A stretch of 64,000 bases of DNA from Sambucus nigra. Taxonomy: Eukaryota > Streptophyta > Magnoliopsida > Dipsacales > Adoxaceae. How positions within the stretch are numbered: the stretch's first letter is position 1; each line of letters starts with the position of its first letter. Made by a program: the position numbers and the translations under genes. The notes below the pieces were generated by a model. The model was not told the origin of the DNA and did not search any database. It worked only from the letters and a program-made list of their open reading frames with translations. The stretch is taken from NCBI GenBank assembly GCA_949130495.1, contig OX422215.1, positions 528,595,755 to 528,659,754 of the forward strand, read 5' to 3'. This document shows positions 47,667-61,214 of the stretch, one piece after another.

Positions 47667-48199
47667 ATTATTCCATTAAATATGGGTGCTGGTAAGGGTA
47701 GGGCCGTCTCAAGCAAAATTGGGGCCCTAGGCTAGAAATTAAAATGGGACCCTTTTTTTATAAAAATTATTATATTATATTAAATATATGTTACATTTTC
47801 TCAATAATTGTTTTTATTAAATAGATTAATTAAAATTTACTTTTCTTTCTTTTTGAGATGGAAAATCATGAATTATATTTTTGTATTCAGGCTTTGCTAC
47901 GATATTTTTTTCAATGGATAATATAGCTAACCCATTTAATCTTTCTTACGACATAGTCGATCTTCTAATTATTTCACATAAACAAACAAATACTATTATA
48001 GAACAATAGAACCTGGTAACACTGATGTATATTAAATCTGATTATCCAAACAACAAACTTCTCCAATTGAAAAAATAAATTTTCACTTTCAATATGTCAA
48101 CATTTAAAGACATATTAATAATATAATCATTTAAGTTTAAACAATTTCATAAGATAAAAGAGAGAAAAAAATTAAATAAAATATAATAACATTAATAAT

Positions 48200-48223
48200 A
48201 TAATATACATATACATATATATA
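48200..48223. other. Empty Helitron site
   Basis: ATAATATACATATACATATATATAAAACAAACC reads straight through where copy 1 has the 6764-bp insert between 7296 and 14061. This directly confirms the insertion limits within a TA-rich target. Confidence 0.88.
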
Positions 48224-48904
48224 AAACAAACCTTGTATGGGAGAAGTTTTATAGAGTCACCAGATCTTTTTTTTAATGCGTTGTGCATATTCTTTTTTTT
48301 GTATATCAAGATAATCTTGCCAAGTTGAAATTTTTTGTAAAGAGTTTCTGTGCAAATAAAATGAAACGAAGAGAGAGAGAGAGAGAGATGAACATATGGT
48401 AGAGAGAGAGAGAGAGAGAGTGAGAGAGAGAGAGATGAAACGATTGGTACTTTAAAACAAAGATTAATGGGTTTAGTTAGTGGGTTATTTTTAATAGCCT
48501 TGAAAATAGGAAGTGTTTTTACTTTTTTCCATGGGTATATTTATTTATATCTAATATAATAAACAGTTATTAAACTTAGGGGCCCTTAAATATGGTGGGT
48601 CCCTAGGCGATGGGTAAGGGACCTTCTAGTTTTTAGTTTGAGCCCTTTGGTTATGTTAAAATTTAACTCCTATATTATTGTCAAGTTAATTAGTAAGGGC
48701 ACTTCTTTTAAAATTTTAAAACCCTAAAATATTCTTAAATTCTCAACTTCTCTCTCTTTCGGCTCTGAACTCTCGTCCCCATTTGTTCAAGACTCCATGG
48801 TCTCTGCTTTTCTTCTCTCTCTGTGTATACACACACACACACACACACAATAGTTTAGTTTTTTTATTACAAAGTTACCACAATCAATAAATCCCTCACT
48901 ATAC

Positions 48905-50383
48905 ATGTGGGTACCTCGATTAACTATTTTGGCCCAGATGAGTAGCCCGATTAAGTTCGGTCCAATGTCTAAAGGCCTCGTGCATAACTAATTCAGTTAT
49001 GACCCATTCAAACCCTAAAATCTCTCGAGAGATATTCTAGGGATCATGGGTTAACGTGGAGGAGTCCAATACCTCCACTCTCCGAGAAATTACATGTATA
49101 TATTAAACCCTCAGCCCGGGGCAAAGGGCACGTAATTGTAAACACTCCCCTGGAGTAAAGAGAAATAAGAAACAGAGATCACCACCATGGACGTAGGCCA
49201 TTTTATCGAACCACGTATATCTTATGTCATGTGTGATCGTAGTTATTTTGTGTTCTTCATCTATTCTGCTGATCATATTTGCTTATTATTTTTGTGTTGA
49301 GATTTATTGTCACCACAATTGGCGCCGTCTCTGGGAAGCGATTGTTTTTTCTTTGAAGAAATCCTTCACCATCAAGAAACCAAAATGTCTGGTCACAACG
49401 ATAATTCCCTTTATGCAGGGGATATTCAAGAGCAACCCATTCCTCTAAGGGTTAGATCCGAAGTTCGACATTCAAACCCAAGGCCTCGCCCAAAACGATA
49501 GGCCTCAGAAGAGAGCCAGGGACTAGCAAGGTTGACGCAAGTTTCTAGGCTGATGGATGCCTACGAGGCCAAACTCCAAGAGAAAGAGGAAGCTACTTGT
49601 AAGTAGGGAGCTGAGAACGATCGCCTCAAGAGAAAACTGGAAAAGATGGAGAGATAACTCCATCCAAGCACGAGGCAACGTCACTATCGCACTCCTAGAC
49701 CTCAGTCGAGCAAGTCTCGTAGCCGAGGAAGGAGTCCAAGATATGGGCCTTAAAAAATCAAGGGACATAGGTCAGATGATGACTTATCCGAGCAACATCA
49801 ATCAGCTCACCGTTATTGGAGACCAGGCCGAGGGAACGATGACATACGAAATTTGGTTCGAAGAGAAATGGACTAACACCCAGCGCATCGGTGTCAGGTC
49901 GACTAAAGACCTGGCCAGGCGAGCTCTCAGGACCCAGATGAAATCCCCTTTCTCAAGGGAGATAGAAGAAGAAAAATAAGAAGAAGAAGACCCTAAGAAG
50001 TTCGCAATGCCTATGTTTATGATCTACGGTGGAAAGACCGACCATATCGACCATGTTAGGCAGTATAGGCAGCCTAGGAACCGTTGGAATTATAGGGACA
50101 CATTAATGTGCAAGATCTTTCTGAAGAGCTTATACGATGTGGCCCAAAAGTGGTTTGAGAGACTACCTCACCGATCCATCAGGAGCTTTGAGTCCCTAAC
50201 AGAGCTCTTCACAGCTCGCTTCATTACCAGCATCTCCCACCCGAAGAGGATGGATTCTTTGTTGACAATAAAGAAAATGCCCCGGGAGAGCCTCAAGGAC
50301 GACGCAAAGAGAAATTGGGAGCTATTCAAAGAGGTGGAGGACTGCTCGGAGTAGGTCTCCGTGGCGTCCTTTAAGATTGGTTT
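48905..50383 (+). mobile_element. Ty3/gypsy LTR-gag fragment, copy 2
   Basis: LTR end, TTGGCGCCGTCTCTGGGAA primer site (about 49319) and gag (ATG 49385, best frame 50007-50354). It is cut by element A at 50384, exactly as in copy 1. The gag has longer open stretches here (49557-49979) but still carries stops. Confidence 0.75.
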
Positions 50384-51736
50384 TGTAAAAGGAAAATAAT
50401 CCCAAAGGGTGGTTTTTTGCAAACTTCCATTTTGAAACCAATTTTAGTTCATCCCTAAAATATGTAACTACGTGTCAATACAAATAAGATATAGCACGCG
50501 ACACAATAATTCAGGAAAAATCCCCGAAGGGAAAAACCTTTTATTTCTAGAATTTTGAAAAGTTTACAAGACCATTAACTTACAAACAACCTGATAATTT
50601 CCCACAAGTGCAACACACGGTGTCTTCATCAAACCTTTAAAGCAACGGCTAGAAATCTGTAGTGGTTCACGCGCAGCTATACCACAAGGACTGCAGCTCA
50701 AAAAACTCCATAGAGACTCCCTCCATAATAGCACGCAGCTCTCGGTTGTATCAATATCCCCACAAAGGATGAACAGAAGAAAAGTAGTGTTCTTGAACAC
50801 CAAAACAATTCATCAAAGCATATGGGGTTTTTGTGAATTGAAAATAGAAGGGGATTAAACCATAAACGAAGAAGTCAAAAGGATTTTGCAGTTTCACAAT
50901 TTTCCGTCTTTCAAAATGCTGGGACTTCTTAATGAAAACAAAACCATTTAATGAGTATTTATACAAAATCATGCTACCTCGGTATATGAGCGCGTTCGAA
51001 CGAGAAAGAGATCTTGCTCGAACGACATACGCGTGTCGTTCAAGCGACATTGCGTGACAATGCAATGTCGTTTGAACGACAGAGCAAACTCGTTTGAACG
51101 ACTGTTACGTCAAAAAATATTATTTTTAATGTCCGCTCCAATACTTAGACAAAATACTCATTCTCAAATTTTGACGAAAAAGTGCGCTCCAACACTTAGA
51201 AAATATTTTGTAAAAATATTCCAAAAGCTCTAAGTGTAAAGTTAAGGTATTAAAAACATAACCTTACCAAACTAAACTTTGGGGAGTCTTTTTGATGAAG
51301 AACTTGATATTCGGATCTGTCTTTGATGCTTGAATGTTCTTCGACCGTGTAGCGGTATACGACATATTAAATTGATAACGGACTTATAAAATAATGTCCT
51401 TACAAATCTCCCCTTATGTCTGTGTCGGTACATACATAAAAATATCTGAATTATCAAATACCAAAAAAGCCTATACAAATCTACCCACCCATGAATAAAT
51501 TTGCATGATCTCAAACTTTCCTTCAAAACTCTTCAACTTCAAATTTCAAAGATTTTCTCATCAGGGTGTGCAACATAATGATCTTCAATCTTTGTATCTT
51601 CACACATGAGACAAAGCAAATACCTTCGTGACACATCAAGTTTGAAATGATATAAGAATAAATCAGTAATAAATAAAATCTCCCCATTGCAAACTCCCCC
51701 ATAACATGATAATTCTTTCTCCCCCTTTTTATGATG

Positions 51737-54700
51737 CCCTTAAACATCCATATCTAGCCTTCTTTCACTGTTTTGACTTCTCTTTCATACCACTTGCATT
51801 TCGGGCCTAAAATTATGGAACGTGAAGTCATTGAGGCAGATGTGGGACACTTGATGGAGATGATGAATGCATGATTCCCAGAATTTGGATTGAGACCGTC
51901 GTATGAGATCGTGCAGAGACGTGTCAAATGTAGCGGCGTACGACATATACAAATGTAAGATAACAGGCATGAGAAATATGTCCTTACAAATCTCTCCCTA
52001 TGTCTATGCCGGTACATACATAAAAATCTTACAAACTCCCAAAAACAAATGACATATAACATAATATCCCCATTAAACCCTCGAACTGAGAATACTAAAT
52101 GACATGTCTTCAATAAAACTTCAAAATCTTCAAATCTTCAACATTCTAGAAACTCCCAAAGCTTTTCTCATCAGGGTGTGCAATCCAATAGATATCCACT
52201 TTGTACCTACACATATGAGATAAAGAAAATACCCGTGACACGCAACAATTTGATTTATAACGATATGCAAAGAATAAATATCAATTAAGTTTAAGAAAAT
52301 CATAGATAAATCATTCTCCCTCATTCTCCCCCATAATTCATTCTCCCCATTTTTATGATGTCCCCAAATAGACAGATATGAGAAGCATAAATATGGAAAA
52401 TGTCACAAAAAAAGTTTTTTTTTTTTTTTTTAATTTTTCAAATTTTTACCCAAAATATACAACAAAGAATCAAAGAATCTTCTATTTTTGAATTTTTCAA
52501 AATTTGTACACAATATGTATACAAAAAGAATTCACACCATGAAAGAACACAAAAACAACCAAGTTGATGATAGCGTAAATGTAGGGGTGTGAACACATTC
52601 GATAGGTAACTAACCTCAATCAATCACATGTGCATGGTGCATACGTGTACTCTTAACGAATGAACATCGAAAGTATCCTTAGGTGTAAAAATTATTGAAT
52701 TTAGATGACATCTTCTTAATCAAGTCAACAAATCAAAGTAAAAGTGATTTCCACACCAATAACGTCCAAAACTATTTAGCACTTTTTCAAGATTTTCAAG
52801 GACATGCAAACCCGTTTATATTTTCCAACCAAACTCCCTCGGATATATATATATTTTTTTGAGGTGCTAAAAAATATTCTCAAACTTTGGAGAATTGATG
52901 GTGAAACCTAATGGCCCATATTTGGCATGTATTTCTTTTTATTGCCTTCAAATTTTTTCGGTCTCTTTTAACCTCTTTGGACCCCGGATAATAAAATTCC
53001 TCAATTTTTTAGGTCTGTTTTAACGGTGGCTTTAGCGCAAAGGATAGATAATTACCTTTCGTAGCCCCTCCCCATTTTTAAAATATCATACAGACTCACC
53101 AAAACGGTTTTTAAATGCACACCTTTCTTATCTAGTTTTATCACGCTTGGTTCGTTTTAAGGACATGATTGAAGTGAAAACACCCAACCAACATGTGATA
53201 AGACAAGTACAAAAATCAAACAAATCTGTGCATGTGTGCAATAAGGAAATCATGAGTCAAACATGTAGGAAGTAACACTAAATTACATCCTAATGACTCC
53301 AAACATTATAAGGCATATTGATGACAAGATATATTGTCTCGAAACACTGTCAAATAGTCACATTAATAAATGGAATGAAATTGTGACTTGGCTATCTTAA
53401 ATGCTCATCCATAAAAGGTGTAAATACAAAAATCTTTTTGTTCTTTTCTAAATTTTTTATTAAATCTTTTTGATTTTTTTCAAATAATTTTATCAAAATA
53501 AAATCTTTTTGTATTTTTCAAATAAATTTATCAAAATAAAATCTAAAAGCAAAAATTTATACAAACAAGATACATACTAGCAATAGGCAAATAATGTCGA
53601 CATGAAAATCATCCCATGCTAGTAAGCAAGTTAAACCTCAATCATTATGTGCGGAGGGGTTTTCAAAAGGTGGTAACAACTTATGAAAAACCTTCGTTAA
53701 ATTTGTGAAGTGTTGACCAAAAACTTCACTTGCTCACCTAAATGTGCAAACTCCATTCTTAAAAACTCCTTCTCTCCTAAATTTATATTATACTTCTTCG
53801 TTTTCAAGGTCTCGGTGTACAAATATCTAAACACTTTTTGGAGCTCACTTTCATCTCCACTTTCACTCTCGCATTTTTCTTCACTTGAAGAGATCAAAAC
53901 ATCACTATCACATTCATGAGCACAATTGTAGGACAAAGAGGGTGTGCTCACACAACTCGGAAAAGCAACAGACTTCTCACCACTAGTCTTATCATTCTCA
54001 CTTTCACTACTATCACTAAGTGTGGCGGGAATGACTACATTCTTTCCTTTCTTTCTAAGCCACGCAGGAAACTCAAATGACTTATGCCCCTTACCCCACA
54101 TTCAAAATAAGTCACGTTCTCAAACTCCTCCTCACACTCCTTATTCGAGTCACTCTCTTTTTCCCTCTCACTTCTTTCTTTGGCCTTTCCTTTCTTTTTA
54201 TTTTTATCAAAAAATATCTTTTCATTGAAAGAATTTTCTTTAGAAATTTTGAGAAACTTTTTTGAAATTTTTCGCAAATAAGGCCAAATCATCAACGTCT
54301 CCCTCATAATCGGACTCACAAAATTTTTCTTTCTTTTTCTTAAAATGTGTTTTTAAAGCAACGCCTCTATCCTTAGCCTTAATGGTTTGGGGAAACATGT
54401 CAATCTCGTAGGTTTGAAGATCTCCTACAAGTTCTTCCAACTTAAGTGATTTCAAATTTCCCAAAGAGTTCAAAATAGTGACTTTACAAATAAAACGTTT
54501 TGGAAGAGATCTCAAAATCATTTTAACGACACGCGTGTTATCGATCACCTCACCCAAATTAAAACTTGTGTTAACAATGTCTGATAAACGTGCATAAAAA
54601 TCATCAAAGCATTCAGACTCGAACATGGTGATAGTCTCAAATTGGGTGGTCAAATTTTGTAACTTTGATTCTTTAATCGCGTTCGTACCCTCCTGTGTCA

Positions 54701-56268
54701 GTTTCAAAACATGCCATACCTCTTTAGACGTGGTGCACATCATAATTTGGCGGAACTCATCTTGAGTGACAGCTCTAGAAATAGCACTCAGACCATGAGA
54801 ATTAAAATTAGACATTTTAAAATCATTTTGAGTCCAGGCTGACACAGGTTTTAAAGAGGTGATATTATCAATGGTGACTGTGGGAGGTTTCCACCCAATT
54901 TCACAAAGCAACTAAACATGCTCGTCAATGGATTTTAAACTAGATTTCATACGAGCTTTCCAGTAGGCATAATTAGACCCGTAAAAAATTGGCATCATAT
55001 TAAATGAATGTTCCATTGGGAAAAATGGGAATAAACACAAAATAGATTTTTTTTTAAAAATCAATATCACACTATTTTGCGGAAAATAGGAATACGCGAT
55101 GAAATAGCGCAACCCGCTCTGATACCAATTTGAAAAGTGCGAAAACGCGGTGTGTGATATCTAATAAAAAATTATTCGCAAGTTTCCAAGTAAACCATTT
55201 TTTAATTAGAGTCTATTTTTGAACCAAATAAATATAGCCCCTAAACATGCGTTAAAATTAAGAAGATATTTAATTGAACACAGTATTTCAATTAAATCAT
55301 CAAAACATGCATCTAGATGATTTATTAAATAACATAAAGTATGTGACACAACATATCAGGAAAAATCCCCGTAGGGCAAAACCATATTATTTTAAGTATA
55401 ATTTGTAAAGAACGGTTACACGGATTATAATGAAATTAAGTGTGACATATGAAATACCTGCAGGTGTCAGTTTCGATATCGTCAGCTGCAATCTCCCGCG
55501 AGAATTCCAGGTGGACAGCAATGAAGAAGATACCGGCTTCTCCACAAAATACTCCTCAATGAGTAGAATAGATCATTTCAAGGTTTATGTTGTTCACGTC
55601 AAATGGAAGAGAAGTGTCCATTTATAAGGGAAGATTAAAGCTCAAAAAACATCTTTAGGAAAACATAGAGGAAGAAGGGCCGGATTTTGCTTAACATGTT
55701 TTAAAAGTGGTTTAAAGTGGTGACAACATTTGACACAAAAATCATGCCAGTAACAGGTACCCTGAACCGGTTCAGGTGTACCGCAAACCGGTTCGTCCCC
55801 CGAACCGGTTTGTCCTGGGTTCACGAAAAATCGCGGGAACATGGGGCTGAACACTTAGCATTTTTCATGGATTTTTCTTGGATTTTCAAAGGGCCATAAC
55901 TTCTTCACCGTAGCTCACATTGAGGTGTCGTTTCTTCCAGTATCTTTGTTGCGGCGAGCTCTTCAACTTTCTAGTTGACTAGACCTTTGGACAGTGGCTA
56001 TAAAATTACCAAAATTCCCTTGAACATCCATATCTAGCCTTCTTTCACTGTTTTGACTTCTCTTTCGTACCACTTGCATTTCAGGCCTAAAATTATGGAA
56101 CGTGAAATCATTGAGGCAGATGTGGGACACTTGATGGAGATGATGAATGCATGATTACTGAAATTCGGATTGAGACCATCGTATGAGTTCGTACAGAGAC
56201 GTGCCAAATGTAGCAGCGTACGGCATATACAAATGTAAGATAATGAACATGAGAAATGTATCCTTACA
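51737..56268 (-). mobile_element. Sirevirus-like element B, copy 2
   Basis: 5' LTR 56268-55131, PBS next to it, gag, post-gag zone and truncated 3' LTR (51988-51737), with the same truncation point as in copy 1. Bases about 52027-52425, lost from copy 1, carry the element's own GGGGGAG tract array (about 52316-52360 on the plus strand as CTCCCCC). Confidence 0.75.
53640..55016 (-). pseudogene. Element B gag, copy 2
   Basis: MEHS start at 55016, one stop after the KSIDEHV block, then a 223-codon frame (54911-54240) with the complete UBN2 capsid (DEFRQIMMCTTSKEVWHVL, ILRSLPKRF, LKLEELVGDLQTYEID). A frameshifted zinc knuckle (YFECG, GKGHKSFEF) and an acidic Ser/Glu C-terminal part (54101-53697) follow. 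Confidence 0.8.
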
Positions 56269-56646
56269 TATAAAGCACATGGATGAATTGACCTACTGTC
56301 ACAAAACACTATCAAATAGTCACATGGATAAATGGAATGAAATTGTGACTTGGTGATCCTAAGTGTTCATCCATAAATGGTGCAAACAAAATACAAAACT
56401 CTTTTTTGGATTTTTCAAAAAATTTATCTAAATAAAATCTTTTTGTATTTTTCAAAATTTGTCAAAATTTTTTTTTTACAAAAATTACTTGTCACAACGC
56501 TAGCAAACATAAATATCATGAAAGAAAAAACTACCGTATCACAAACATGCGAACACAATCATCTATATGATATAGCAAGAGAAGAATCATGTGCAAGCAA
56601 ACGGGAATCAACATGTCTACCATCTAGTGCCTTTAAAAGTGATTTC

Positions 56647-57432
56647 CTAACCCCAAACATATGTGAAATGACGTGTGGGGGCTTTAGGAACCACGTGAAA
56701 ACTAGACAAAAACTTCTTAGAACTTCTTCTAAGATCAAAACATAGGTGACCTTTCCTACCACAATATGAACATGTGTAAACGGGTGGAATAACGCCTATG
56801 GGTTGACCTTGTTTGATGTCCTTAGGAATGGTTGACCCTCTAAAACAAATAATGGTTTTGGCTTTAGCAACGGAAGCATTAGGACATGAAGATCTATTAC
56901 CACCACTATCAAACCTACTTGAGTTTGTCAAATTATTTTTCAACTTCAAAATTTTTTCTCAAGCAAAGAATTAGACTCTTCCAAAGATAGGGATTTCTTT
57001 TTCAAATTTTCAATTAAACTTGACAGTTTATCGCGATCCCCCTCAATTAAAACAAACTTATCCCTAAGAGTCTTTTCACTAGACGTAAAATCATCGATTA
57101 ATATTTTATCCTCGACGGCACAAACCAGAACCCTATTATTTTTTAAGTCCTCCAATTCCTTCTCTAAAACTAGGACTCTCTCATCACTCGCCTTTTTGGC
57201 AATTTTTAAAGAATCAAAATCAATACACAAATCACCAAAGTGCTCATGACAAATATCACTTTGAGTTTGAAACACTTGCAAATATTCATTCTTACTTTTA
57301 AAGAGAGAATTTTCTTTTTTCAAAACTTTAATTCTTTTGCAATGTTTCAAACTCAAACTTTAAAATTTTTAGCATGGTCATGAACTTTAACAAACTCATC
57401 TCAATTAACACAGTCAATAACATAAGGATCCA
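56647..57432 (-). pseudogene. Element A gag-like remnant, copy 2
   Basis: Coiled coil (57356-56946) followed by a Ser/Asn-rich stretch and a zinc knuckle lacking the last spacer (CSYCGRKGHLC). Ends HFTYVWG. No capsid half precedes it. Confidence 0.7.
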
Positions 57433-58475
57433 TCGATTAAAACAAATCAGGAGAGGAACGCAAATAACCACAAAAAAATGCACTACAAGATCTACATAGT
57501 AAATTAGTGCAACAGGCTCTGATACCAATTTGTAAAGGGAAAATAATCCCAAAGGGTGGTTTTCACAAACTTCCAATTTCAAATCAATTTTAGTTCATTC
57601 CTAAAACATGGAACTACGTGTAAATACAAATAAGATATAGCATGCGACACAATAATTCAGGAAAAATTCCCGAAGGGAAAAACCTTTTATTTCTAGAACT
57701 TTGAAAAGTTTACAAGACCATTGACTTACATAAAATCTGATAGTCGCCCACAATTGTAACACGGTGTCTTCGTCAAACCTTCAAAGCAACGGCTATAAAT
57801 CTGCAGTGGTTCACGCGCAACTATACCACAAGGACTGCAGCCCAAAAAACTCCATGGAGACTCCCTCCACAATAGCATCCAACTCTCGGTTGTAGAGATC
57901 TCCGCACAAAGGATGAACAAAAGAAAAGAAGTGTTCTTGAATACCAAAACAATTCACCAAAGTAAATGGGATTTTTGTGAATTGAAAACGAAAAGGGATT
58001 AAGCCCTAAACGAAGAAGTCAAAAGGATTCTGTAGTTTCGCAGTTTTCTGTTTTTCAAAACGCTGGGACTTCTCAATGAAAACAAAACCATTTAATTAGT
58101 ATTTATACAAAATTGTGCCGCCTCAGTATACGATCTCGTTCAAACGAGAAAGAGATCTCGCGTGAACGACATACGCGTGTCATTCACACGACAATGCAAT
58201 GTCGTTCCAACGACAGAGCAAAGTCGTTTAAATGACTGTTATGTCAAAAAATATTATTTTTAATGTACGCTCCAATACTTAGAAAAAATACTCATTCTCA
58301 AATTTTGACGAAAAAGTCCGCTCCAACACTTAGAAAATATTTTGTAAAAATATCCCAAAAGCTCTATGTGTATAAAGTCAAGGTATTAAAAACATAACCC
58401 TACCAAAGTAAACTTTGCGTAGTCTTTTTGATAAAGAACTTGATATTCGGATCCGTCTTTGATTCTTGAATGTTA

Positions 58476-59702
58476 TAGAATTACTTAGATGACCAACTTA
58501 CACTTGAGCCGATATAAGCATGCACTAGAGAAACTTTTAAAGTCGCGTCAAGTTTTTAGCGCCATTGCTGACGATTTGGTAGGCATTTAGGTTAGGTCGA
58601 ATTAATAAAAAATTTAACTCTAATTCTTAAAAAAAGGTAAAAAAAATCATAAAATCAAAAATTCAAAAAAATTATATAGAATCTTTTAAATCCTTACACG
58701 CAATCTCCTCAATCCACTCCTACCAGAATTCACGCGAATCCCGTTGTTGAGTACGATCGTGATAGCCCACACTCCCAAATGCTTTACATTTTTGGGTTCC
58801 ACCTCATACACCGCCCAACTCCATCATGAGTTCCCCTCTTAGTCACACACCTAGTGAGGCCAACGAGGAATTTGAATCATTAAGAGAGAGCGCAATGTTA
58901 GATCACGTTAGTTACGGTACGGGTGAGGTTGAGTTGCCATATCTCCTTATATGAGACCTCTTATATCCCAAGCGAACCCTCACTCTGGGATGCATTATAT
59001 TCATGTATAATGCAGGGCAGTTCCATTTTTGCATGGGTGAGTTACCAGATTCTTCCCACCTTCCCTGACTTGGAGTCAGAAAAATCATACCTCCACATCC
59101 GCGAGTTCAAAGAGGCGTGTGAAACTTTTAGCGATCAAACGTTCACCCAAAACATCAATCGTCTAAAACGTTTTTCCTTCTCCCTAAAGGACAAGTCCAA
59201 GACTTGGCTATGGTATTTGGCACCAAACTCTATAGGAACAAGGAGATATCTGCAAGCTAAGTTTATCTTGAAATTATTTCCCCTACATCGAACCAACCCC
59301 ATAAAAGCTCAAATTCAAACGTTTAAATAACATGATAATGAGCCTTTAGATAAATGTTGTGATCGATTTAACAAGTTTCTTAATATGTGACCACACCATG
59401 GATTTGATAAGTGGAGACTTATCTCCTTTATTCATCACACGCTCAAATTATGTTCCTAATAACTCGTGGAAACTATGTGCCAAGGGCAATTTATAGTGTT
59501 GGATGAGGACAATGCCAAGGATAATCTTAAGTATGTCGCCGAGACTACTTAAGCATGGGACACATCCGATCCAAATGCCCAAACCTAGCCTTAACAAATG
59601 TCCACACTTCTTTAAGTGTCTGGACTCTATTAGTTAGACAAAGAAGCCGACTTGAAACTTCAAATCAACCATCTTGTTAAAAGACTGGAAGACGTAGTTG
59701 AG
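58476..59702 (+). mobile_element. Athila-like 5' part, copy 2
   Basis: LTR end 58476-58550, primer site with GCGCCATTGC, and gag (ATG 58826, best frame 58923-59330). Homology with copy 1 stops at 59702 in the part of gag that reads KRLEDVVE. Protease and 3' LTR are absent here. Confidence 0.75.
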
Positions 59703-61214
59703 GAATAAACTATGACATGAATCGGGGTGTATGATAGAAGTTTTAATTATGTTAATCTTTCTTTTCTCCTGCTTAGTTAAATTAAACTCATGCTTTTCTT
59801 CATTTCGTTAGCTTATGTTGTAGATCTGTGTAGATAGATTTGTTTCCTTTTATCTTTTCTAGCATGATGATATTCATAACTGTCATACTCTTTATTTATC
59901 TGGTAATCATATAGAATCAGGCCCTGACCCGTTTACATTTCTTATTGCATATGCATCTTGTCTCCGCTCAGGTACTCCTCCGCAGGGATGTTTGATTTGA
60001 AATCCTATTCTGATGTCCTCGGCGAGCCGTGATGCATTGCGGGTATTACGGGACACAATTGGTATAAAAATTTTCATTTTTGCATTCTAGTTAAGATCAA
60101 GTCTTTTATTCGGGCGAGGGGCCCAAGCTTTTGTAAATGTCCAATGAAATGTAATATGTAACTTATTGAACTTGTGTATTATTAGTGTATCAGTTTGGTG
60201 ACCGGTAACATATTCGATCTTTTTATTGTATTCTTGTTGTATCATTTATATATGTCTTGGGTCTTCCCCTATCTTTTCAGGAATTGAAGGGAACATCTCT
60301 ATGAAAATTGGAAGGACATGTTAAACCTAGATTCCCCTGAGGTTCAGAAACGCATGTGTTCGACCGGTTATAGCATACCTAGCGTTCTTCCTTCGTCCAA
60401 AAGATAAACCCAAATCTCATTTCTCTTTCATTTTGAACACAAGCAACAACTTTTATCCCCAAAGATTATCCTACATAATTTATAACCATTAAAACTCACC
60501 ATTTTATCATTAAAACTAATATTAGGGTTTAAATCTCATAAATTCCATTTTTGATCCATAAATGCAAATACACAACTATCATACAAATTATTCATCTTAG
60601 ATCACATATTAGCAAGTAGAAAACTTGCCTTAGGGTTATAAATTCAGATTTCCTTGAGTAGAAGCAACAATCCATCTCAAATCTTCATTTTCTCTCTTCT
60701 TTCTCCACTTTTCTCTTCCTCTTTCTTTCTCTCTTTTTCTCTCTATGTTCAAGACATAAAATGGGAAAATAAGGGATTTTAGAAGACTAAAATCATGGCT
60801 TAAGTTAAAACTCCCAACTTAAATGGTTAACACCACATTAAAATGACTCCCAAATACGCATTTAAGTTAAAACCAGTCAAAAGTGCTCGGAACCCAAAAA
60901 TACAACATGGCACTTATTTTGACTGTCTCGCACCATCCGAGACTAACTACACCCTCTAAACTGGCATCCGAAAATTTTATAAATTATTTTGAGTTCCAAT
61001 TTCTATTTAAACCATAAAGTCATTTAAATCATGACACCAAAAACATACAACGTGATGATATTTACTTTCACATATAGTAAACATGCATCAATCTAGTAAA
61101 TATTAACTTTCGATTCATCCAATTAATATTTACTCCAGTCCCCACATTTTATATAATTACTTTATGCAATAAAATTAATATAAAATAAGCCTCCCATAAT
61201 CGAGGGTTGTTACA
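59703..61214 (-). repeat. Partial LTR of a second Del/Tekay-type element
   Basis: On the minus strand it begins TGTAACAACCCTCGATTATG at 61214, preceded by polypurine TTAAGGGGGGGGAGTA. The part 60560-61214 is alignable with 32800-33442 (CT-rich block, then a GACTGTCTCG/GACTATCTCG block). Towards 59703 the similarity fades, and 59703-60360 may be something else. The LTR outer end is not recognised. Confidence 0.55.

Larger units (their letters stand above)
50384..58475 (-). mobile_element. Sirevirus-like element A, copy 2
   Basis: 3' LTR 51404-50384 and 5' LTR 58475-57531, PBS at about 57530-57516. Element B is nested inside. The coiled-coil/zinc-knuckle remnant (57432-56647) is more open than in copy 1: ORFs of 136 and 100 codons carry LEKELEDLKNN and ENLKKKSLSLEESNS heptads. 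The knuckle is broken by loss of three codons (GRKGHLCFDL). Confidence 0.78.
41422..59702. repeat. Segmental duplication, copy 2
   Basis: Direct-orientation partner of 1-25211. It lacks the Helitron and about 0.45 kb equivalent to 5575-6025, but keeps about 0.4 kb (near 52027-52425) that copy 1 has lost. Homology stops in the Athila-like gag at about 59702. Elements shared by both copies predate the duplication; the Helitron postdates it. Confidence 0.93.
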
